Source of the DNA: Psococerastis gibbosa
Taxonomy: Eukaryota; Arthropoda; Insecta; Psocodea; Psocidae
Assembly: GCA_963971405.1 (NCBI GenBank)
Contig: OZ020489.1
Location: 19,556,290-19,620,289 of the forward strand
DNA length: 64,000 bases
Reading direction: 5' to 3'
A program made the translations under genes and the position numbers. Shown here piece by piece: positions 57,357 to 64,000 of this stretch. How positions within the stretch are numbered: position 1 is the first letter of the stretch; every line of letters begins with the position of its first letter. The notes under the pieces are model-generated. The model was not told the DNA's origin, ran no database searches, and saw only the letters and a program-made list of their open reading frames with translations.

Positions 57357-57648
57357 TCTTAAAATGAATATTGACTTTTTCTTATATTACTAAGCCAACC
57401 TAGCGGAGTTAGGGCTATTGAGCCCTCTCTTACACTCAACTAGAAAGGCCCGGGACCACCAGGGACGGTTTCAGAAAAAGTTTTCGGGGGGGGGGGCGGT
57501 GACCTGATCCAAGGATCCGTCCCTGGGGACCACTTGCTTTACATGCCCTCTGAAGCATGGCAAGAAAATGTAGCAAGTGTGGGACACGAACCAACAACGT
57601 TTCGGGTGAAAGTCAGAGTCTGTACCACTGTACTCTACATGTCCCGGC
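57357..57648 (-). repeat. SINE family C, copy split by a small hAT MITE
   Basis: A full-length family C copy, with B box GGTTCGTGTCC on minus, interrupted at 57460-57525 by a 66-bp hAT-type insertion. Confidence 0.85.
57460..57525. mobile_element. 66-bp hAT-type MITE with 8-bp target duplication
   Basis: The ends CAGGGACGG and CCGTCCCTG are perfect inverted repeats. GGGACCAC is duplicated at 57452-57459 and 57526-57533. The uninterrupted SINE copy at 21184 shows the empty site. The interior is mostly a G run. Confidence 0.9.
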
Positions 57649-58121
57649 CCTATCATGAAAGCGGTAGTGTGATGGCAAATGGTTGACATTGGCCGTGGAA
57701 ACGGAAAGACCGGCTCTTTCTATTTCTAACCATATCATGCAATAATACAGGGGACATTGGAACATTGCTCAATAAGGTCAAGTAAGATGGACTGAATGTT
57801 TATTTCCGGGTTTACCAGGAATTAACTTGTGGTTTAACGGATGGAATAACCGATTTATGAATAAGAAAAATAGTTATTCGGATAAGAATACAATAAATTG
57901 TGATGCGTACGTATGAAATGAATTATTCTGGTAGCGGCAGGAGCCAGGCCTTGCGGTGGATTTTCAGCATGAGAGAAGACCATCGCTATATGGCGCCCCT
58001 TTCGAAACAAGCCAAATCTGGGACTGTAACTTGTATTTTGAGACCACCCGTGCACCTGTGAGTAGGCCTATACTAAGGACAATGTCAGACACACTCTACT
58101 ATGGGGATTGAACACTAGCGA

Positions 58122-58496
58122 AATGAGTTGAACAACATAAGCCTTGAACTAAGGAAACGAATGGTGAAGTCTCTGGTTTGGAGCATTGCACTGTTCAGAT
58201 GTGAAACATGGTGTATTAGTGAGAAACAGCTAAGAAATCGAAGCATTTGACATGGGGGGGCCATCGTCGCATGCTACAAACACCTTGGCAAGCCCATGTT
58301 ACAAATGAGCAGGTTCTAATGAGAATAAGTGAAAGCAAAACTCTGATGGCATCGATAAGTACAAGAAGAGCTCACTGGATTGAACATTTGCTTCGACACG
58401 AAAACTTCGTAAGCTGCATCACAGAGGGAACAATAGAAGGCGTCAACCGACACCCGAGTAAAGAGTATCTACAGCAAGCGATGGAGGTTGTGGGCA
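58122..58496 (+). pseudogene. Non-LTR reverse transcriptase C-terminal relic
   Basis: One frame reads LRKRMVKSLVWSIALFRCET. After a frameshift near 58245, RRMLQTPWQAHVTNEQVL, RRAHWIEHLLRHENF and EYLQQAMEV follow. This order is typical of the end of endonuclease-RT LINE proteins. It is broken by a frameshift and stop, and cut off by CAGTGCCGGATT at 58497. Confidence 0.75.
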
Positions 58497-58884
58497 GTGC
58501 CGGATTAACCACTGGGGGGGGGGGGCCGGGGGCACAAGATATGGGGGGGGGGCCGTGGGTGCAAACCAGAGGCGGACGAGGCGGTCCCAGACCTCATGAA
58601 AGGGGGAGGCACTTGTCAGTGGCGTAACGATAGGTTTTCGAAGAGGGCGGTGTATAATTTGGTGGCCCTCCACCCATTTCGATAAAGTGTATAAAATTGG
58701 AAAAGCCGTTCTCATGGACGTATGCAGCTTTTAAATTAATGACCTAGTTCGGTTCGGAGGATATGAAGGGGGGACCCGGGGGTCTCCCACTGGGGGAGAA
58801 TTTTAACGAAAACAGATCTGAAATAGTTTGATTTTACACATTTTGATAGCAGTAACTTGAATTTGACTGAGATTTTACAGGCTA
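58497..58884. repeat. hAT-like ends with long G runs
   Basis: CAGTGCCGGATTAACC at 58497 and CAGTGGCGTAACGA at 58617 resemble hAT termini. No matching right ends or 8-bp duplications were found. Confidence 0.45.
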
Positions 58885-59380
58885 TTAATATAATGCAATT
58901 GGGATAAAGTGATCAAACTCATCTCGTTTACTCTTCTCGATAATTCGAGACTCCTCCCATTCCCTGAAAACAGCATCATACTCTAGCAAATGGCCTGAAA
59001 TCTCTAACTTCTTAGTCATAGCCACTAATCTTTTCACTGACGGCTCTAAATTATCCCGTAAGGGAGGGTGACCCGAACGCCACGGTAACTTCACCTGATA
59101 GCGTTCCCCAGTCCACCTCACACTATTGTCAAACTCTAACTAATTATTCATAACAAGGGGGCCCGGGGATCTCCCCGGGTGAAAGTTTTTGAAAAATAAG
59201 GCTGAAATATTGAGGTTTTATACATTTTGAAAGCAATAATAAGGTTTATTTATTACAGGGAATTATTATAATTGTGAACAGGGGGCCCGGGGGTCCCCCA
59301 CGGGAGAAAATTATTGAAAAATTGAGCTGAAATAGTGGGCTTTACGCATTTTGAGTGCAGTAACATTTAGATTTTGGAGG
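58765..59380. repeat. Three units of a GGGGGCCCGGGG-type repeat
   Basis: Units begin near 58768, 59158 and 59280, each with a GGGACCCGGGGG-like start, GGGAGAAAATTTTTGAAAA-like middle and a GCATTTTGA-AGCAGTAAC-like end. The BEL/Pao fragment separates the first and second. Confidence 0.6.
58885..59121 (-). pseudogene. BEL/Pao LTR-retrotransposon pol fragment
   Basis: A 78-codon frame reads RYQVKLPWRSGHPPLRDN, then KRLVAMTKKL, LLEYDAVFREWEES and RIIEK. This is the segment just before the reverse transcriptase core in BEL/Pao polyproteins. No LTRs, protease or RT catalytic motif are present. It is wedged between copies of a G-rich repeat unit. Confidence 0.7.
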
Positions 59381-59439
59381 CAAAGAATATAACTGCCGCC
59401 AAAAGGGGGAGGGGGCGATAGCAGGTCGCTTCGTCAGCC

Positions 59440-59990
59440 TCTGGTGCAACCCCCTCTGAAATTCATAAATCTACCAGCATTGCAGCAAAAAAAAAAAAAA
59501 ACAATATTTCCCGCCAATTTTAAAACTTTTAATTTTTTTATATTTTTATCAAAAAATTTCTCATTCTGGGGGGGGGGGGCTCAAATTTTAGGCATTTCTG
59601 GGGGGGGGGGGGCGGCCGGCTGTAACGTGAAGAAGAAGAAGAAGCAAAATGGGCTTGATGTGACAGGCTACTTGTCTTAAATATATACTGAAAGTATTTT
59701 TGGAAAGTTTGAAAATTGATGGCATAACTGCTAATGCAGTAGGTCTCATCCGCTCAAAATATAAATCCTAGAAGAATAATCTCCGCCCTGCCTTCCGATA
59801 GTGTCCCTAGAGCTGAGGCGACTGATGTGGTCATCTATTCGCTTCATATAAAATCACACGCCTATCGCTGAACGGAAGCGCTCGCCTCTTCACCAAATTA
59901 AGCGCAACTAAATTTCCCCCAGCTGGACTCTAATTAAATTTGAACTATTACATACCCTTAAACTTGCAATTTAATATTCTAAATAAACTA
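59440..59990. other. No gene seen; A and G homopolymers
   Basis: A run at 59487-59500 and G runs at 59568-59612, then AT-rich sequence up to repeat copy 6. Confidence 0.3.
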
Positions 59991-59997
59991 TAAAATT

Positions 59998-61049
59998 GTC
60001 CACCTGACGTCACTGGAGGTGAGGTAAATTCTAGATAGGTCAGACCAACAAATTACCACACAGCAATAATGGCAGGGCGCGCAATGCATTTGAGCGCCAA
60101 TTTTCTATGATTTTTTAAAAAAATAATTTTTTGTGCAAAACCAAATAGTTTCTTGGGAAAGAAACCTGTCCAGTTTCGTTACTCAATTTAACACCTAAAA
60201 CATGCCTGAAGGTAGAAATCATCGATAGAAAGGCCCCTCAGAAAAATTATTTTTTAGTCATTTTTCATTAAAATTAAGTTATTTTTATTTTTTTTCCCCA
60301 GAAGCAAACTATCAAAGGGCAAGCGACCCCCCGCATTTTGTCAACATTAATAATGACTGCAATATATGTGAATTTAAAAGAAATCGTTCCAGCCGTTTTC
60401 GAGAAATAATTTTTTTAGACGTTTTTTATGAGTTTTTTGAAAATAAAACCCCCCCAAATTGAGTTAGCCCAAAATAAAAAAAAACGTAAAAACATACCTG
60501 AAGGTAGAAATCATCAATAGAAAGATTCAGCAGAAAAATTATTCTTTAGTCATTTTTCGTGAAAATTGAGTTATTTGTATTTTTTTACCCCCAGAAGCAA
60601 ACTATGAAGAGGCAAGTGACGCCCTGCATTTTATTAACATTAATAACGACTACAATATATGTGAATTTAAAAGAAATCGTTGGATTTGTTTTTGAGGAAT
60701 AATTTTTTTTAGACCTTTTTTTTAGAGTTTTTTGAGAATAACCCCCCCCCCCCCCCCAATTGAGTTAGCCACCAAATAAAAAAATGGTCCCGAGGTATGC
60801 TTTTTGTGAACCTACATGTCAAATTTCATCAAAATCGACCGAGTATAGTTTGCCCGGAAATCGATGAACAGACAGACAGACAGAGCGACAGACAGGCAGA
60901 GCGACAGAGCGACTGACAGACATTTCGTAAAAACCACTTTTTTGGGTTCCTGGGACCTCAACACGTGTAAATCCGTTGAAATCTCGGAATCGAAAATTTC
61001 GACCATCACAAAGCTTTCCTTATACTACGTATAAATTGGAAAGCAATAA
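59998..61049 (+). repeat. Repeat family G, copy 6 (two joined partial copies)
   Basis: The first part runs from GTCCACCTGACGTCACTGG to about 60483. A second, overlapping part restarts at about 60485 (ACATACCTGAAGGTAG) and runs to ATTGGAAAGCAA at 61049. Confidence 0.82.
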
Positions 61050-61357
61050 TAATATACCTTGGCTAGTACTCATGGGAAAATGCGGCTACTTGCGCTATAC
61101 GTATATGTATGGTACATTGTGCATGCTATATTTCTGTAGGCTAATTGTTCTTTCTATAGTACAACGACGGTAACATAAATTATACGGTAGGGCCTACTTA
61201 CTATACAGCTGCATAATCCGCATGTACACATTGTGCCGTTCAGTGGCGGACACAGCTCATCCGCCAAAATGCCGCCTCATGTTTATAATTTAAGTAACTG
61301 ATTTAGGTTAAGTATTACAATATAACACGTCTTGTCTTTTCATATTTCATGTTTTTT

Positions 61358-62140
61358 TGCTTTCCAATTTATACGTAAGGTAGTACAATATAAGGAAGGT
61401 TTTATGATGGTCGAAATTTTCGATTCCGAGATTTCAACGGATTTACACGTTTTGAGGTCCAAGGAACCCAAAAAAGTTTTTTTTACGAAATGTCTGTCTG
61501 TCGCTCTGTCTGCCTGTCGCTCTGTCTGTCTGTCGCTCTGTCTGTTCATCGATTTCCGGGCAAACTATACTCGGTCGATTTTGATGAAATTTGACATGTA
61601 GGTTCACAAAAAGCATACCTCGGGACCATTTTTTTATTTGGTGGCTATAACTCAATTGGGGGGGGGGGGGGGTTATTCTCAAAAAACTCTAAAAAAAGGT
61701 CTAAAAAAATTATTCCTCAAAAACAAATCCAACGATTTCTTTTAAATTCACATATATTGTAGTCGTTATTAATGTTAATAAAATGCAGGGCGTCACTTGC
61801 CTCTTCATAGTTTGCTTCTGGGGGTAAAAAAATACAAATAACTCAATTTTCACGAAAAATGACTAAAGAATAATTTTTCTGCTGAATCTTTCTATTGATG
61901 ATTTCTACCTTCAGGTATGTTTTAGGTGTTAAATAAAGTAAAAAAAAAACGTACAGGTTTCTTTCCCAAAAAAGTATTTGGTTTTGTGCAAAAAATTATT
62001 TTTGAAGAAATCATGGGAAATTCACGCCCCAATTCATTGCGTCCCGTGCCATTATTATTAAATTATTTACCATAAAAAAAACTCATTACCTCTATCTACT
62101 ACCTATTTGATAAAGCATGTTCGAGTAAACTCAGACCGGT
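61358..62140 (-). repeat. Repeat family G, copy 7
   Basis: Reverse orientation. It shares private features with 60485-61049 (GTCGCTCTGTCTG tract, an odd GGTGGC before the AACTCAATT block), so the two form an inverted duplication around 61050-61357. Confidence 0.85.
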
Positions 62141-62915
62141 CCTTTTAATTAAGTTGCCATTTTGCCGGCTTTTTAAAATTTTGGGGGCCATGACCGCCGT
62201 GACCCCCATCTGTACCCGCCACTGCTGGTGCCGTTTACTACCTATACCAATTCACATTTGGATGCCCTTGTTAAGCGCAATCGTTCGCCATATTGCTGTG
62301 CACAGACAGCAGACAGCAGTCTTCGAATTGCTAATATGATTGCTCAGTTCATACGGTACCACTCCTAATCAATTGGACTCTACCTACATTATAAGAGTTT
62401 GGGCCTACAAATTCCAGGGTATTTAATACAGCTATGAGAAATTGACTCAATTCGCTAAAGAAATTATTATTTACAGTGTAATTTTATTTATTCGTCTTCA
62501 ATAATAGTGGTATAAATGAAATGTCCGAATCTTCTAATAGGGGTGTAAAATTGTTCAAAAATGGCTGGGAAATAATAAATTAATCTTTATTACTCAGAAA
62601 TAAACAATGTGAATAGTATAAGAAGTACACTACATGACTACAATATTATATATGATTCGCCAAATTTTCTATTAACCAATATATTATAAACATGAAAATG
62701 ATGTATACATATATATATTTTATGCGTCATGTTTTGGTTTGAAATATATTCCTTGAAAATAGTCTTATTTATCAAAAAACATATGGTTGAACGAAAAACT
62801 ACTAAAAGACATTTTTAGCAACATTTACGCGCCATATATCTGCAGGCAGCCAAAATAACAAGTCGAAAAATGACAAGGTACTGCGTAGGACTAGGACATG
62901 ATGTAGTGTAAACAA
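62141..62915. other. No gene seen
   Basis: ACCCGCCACTG at about 62214 resembles the right end of the 49970 hAT MITE. The remainder is AT-rich. Confidence 0.3.
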
Positions 62916-62919
62916 CAAA

Positions 62920-63007
62920 ATGGCGACCAATCATAAGTGCCGGGGTAAATTTTCTATATATTCTTTATTAAAAGTTATGAGTTCTGATCTTGCGAAACAT
63001 GACTGTG
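62920..63007 (+). CDS. Candidate first coding exon of an unknown gene
   Basis: AACAACAAAATGGCG is a good arthropod start context. The frame MATNHKCRGKFSIYSLLKVM continues to a consensus donor GTAAGTCAG at 63008, in phase 1. No family is recognised, and no second exon is seen before the window ends. The case rests only on start and donor quality, so chance is a real alternative. Confidence 0.25.
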
Positions 63008-63359
63008 GTAAGTCAGATCTGTCATTTAATTCCAACGCCCAGTTTTTACTTAATTTACTTTTGCGAATCTTCTTACCGAATCAGGTTTGTTGGACTAAGT
63101 AAGTTAGAGCTACGTATACCTGTATATGCCGGTAGCCTACCTATATATTGTAGATCGAGCAGCTTCATTCGACAATCCATTTCTTTCAGGGTTTGTCACC
63201 AATTATTACCTAGTTTCCTTATCATCCTCATCTTCTAAACAATCATAGAATATAAATTATAAATGTAGGCCTACATACCTACAAAATAATTTAATTTTTT
63301 TTCCTTCTACTTTTTTTATTTAGTAAATGTTACGTACTATATGCATAAAAATAATTCAA

Positions 63360-63362
<3 letters not shown>

Positions 63363-63400
<38 letters not shown>
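63363..63400. repeat. (TTA)n microsatellite
   Basis: About a dozen TTA units followed by AAATA-rich sequence. Confidence 0.85.
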
Positions 63401-63401
<1 letters not shown>

Positions 63402-63479
63402 AATTATTAAAATAAAATAAAAATAAAATAAACATTATAAATAAATAACAAAAATAAATGATTAAGCCTTGTTTAGCAG

Positions 63480-63628
63480 CACTGTATGAGTCTTTTGTCC
63501 CAAATAAGCGCTAGCTTGGGGATGCGGGATGGTATTATTATGTATTGTATTTTTGTAATATATGCTCCTTGTCCAGGGAATACTGGACAAGGAAAAGAAA
63601 GAAAGAAGATTATTATTATTATTATTAT
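63480..63628 (+). repeat. Probable retroelement 3' tail
   Basis: CCTTGTCCAG and CTGGACAAGG form a stem around a short loop (63569-63593), followed by GAAA units and a (ATT)n run, as in LINE/SINE 3' ends. Confidence 0.4.
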
Positions 63629-63631
63629 ATA

Positions 63632-64000
63632 ACAGTATACTTCAAAGATAGAAACACATACCCCTACAAACTAGAAATGATACAAAAGCGTATAATAAAA
63701 AACATGTTATCAAATAAAATCAACAAGAAATACAAACAAAAATTCAAACATGCTAACATACTGCCAATAACGAAACTATTCAAGTATAAATTAATAAGAG
63801 ATAACTATTTTAAAAAAGAATACCAAATAGATGATAAAGGGAAGTACAATACAAGAAACCCAAAAAAGCTTAAGTTTGAGATAACATATAACAAAAACGG
63901 AGAGAGATTAAACAAAGTACTTATACCAATGATATTTAATGAACTTCCTCCACAAATGAATAAATGTAAACAGGTGGGTGAGTTAAAAGCGGGTATAAAA
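63632..64000 (+). mobile_element. LINE reverse transcriptase C-terminal region, open to window edge
   Basis: One frame stays open for all 123 codons from 63632 to the last base. It reads KLEMIQKRIIKNML, KLFKYKLIRDNYF, YNTRNPKKLKFEI and IFNELPPQMNK, the order seen after the RT domain in CR1/Jockey-like LINE ORF2 (IQKRAIR..., YNTRN..., WNSLP...). Codon use is very A-rich. The beginning is cut by an (ATT)n run and the end by the window, so whether it is intact cannot be judged. Confidence 0.7.

Noticed and set aside
58247-58627. 126-codon plus-strand frame as an independent gene
   Set aside because: The first 80 codons are the end of a LINE reverse transcriptase and the rest is a G-rich hAT-like insertion, so it is a composite relic.
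60812-61601. Cys/Leu/Ser-rich frames on opposite strands (SVALSLCLSVALSVC type) resembling a signal peptide
   Set aside because: These are translations of the CTGTCTGTCG tract in repeat G; the same peptide appears from the inverted copy.

Overview
This window is animal nuclear DNA, most likely from an arthropod. The genes are split by GT-AG introns, and the protein matches are to a VGLL4/Tgi-type Hippo cofactor, a single class V myosin (Didum/MYO5) and an insect-like ELOVL fatty-acid elongase. The short-exon structure of the myosin (27 clear coding exons) and the heavy load of SINEs, LINE relics and palindromic MITEs fit an intron-rich arthropod, perhaps a hemimetabolous insect or a crustacean. 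The species cannot be fixed from the sequence. There is no sign of bacterial, organellar or intact viral DNA, and I see no rRNA, true tRNA or CRISPR array.

Layout. 1-2.15 kb (+): the last two coding exons of a Tgi/VGLL4 gene, carrying both TDU (TEAD/Scalloped-binding) motifs. 2.2-8.3 kb: no convincing gene; SINEs, a cluster of foldback elements and a TA-flanked MITE. 8.4-31.7 kb (+): a complete or nearly complete unconventional myosin V with motor, six IQ motifs, coiled coil and DIL cargo domain. 27 exons join in consistent phase; the very first exon at about 8.46-8.50 kb is a weaker call. Its introns hold a 5'-truncated LINE with a 15-bp target duplication, two long palindromic MITEs that bracket the P-loop exon, a TIR element and a repeat that fills most of intron 21. 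31.7-33.3 kb: probable 3' UTR. 37.1-41.3 kb (-): a five-exon ELOVL elongase with all diagnostic motifs and an unusually long acidic, Asn-rich C-terminal tail. 41.4-64 kb: mostly repeats, including seven-copy-family members with (GTCT)n tracts, hAT-type MITEs with 8-bp duplications, LINE and BEL/Pao relics, and a LINE reading frame running off the right edge. One isolated candidate first exon lies at 62.92 kb.

The three genes are functionally unrelated (Hippo-pathway repression, actin-based cargo transport, ER lipid elongation) and I see no evidence of joint regulation. The most unusual content is the repeat layer. Several palindromic (foldback) elements share the same outer ends but have unrelated interiors. 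In one family a second palindrome sits exactly at the dyad centre of the first, as if palindromes insert into the centres of palindromes.
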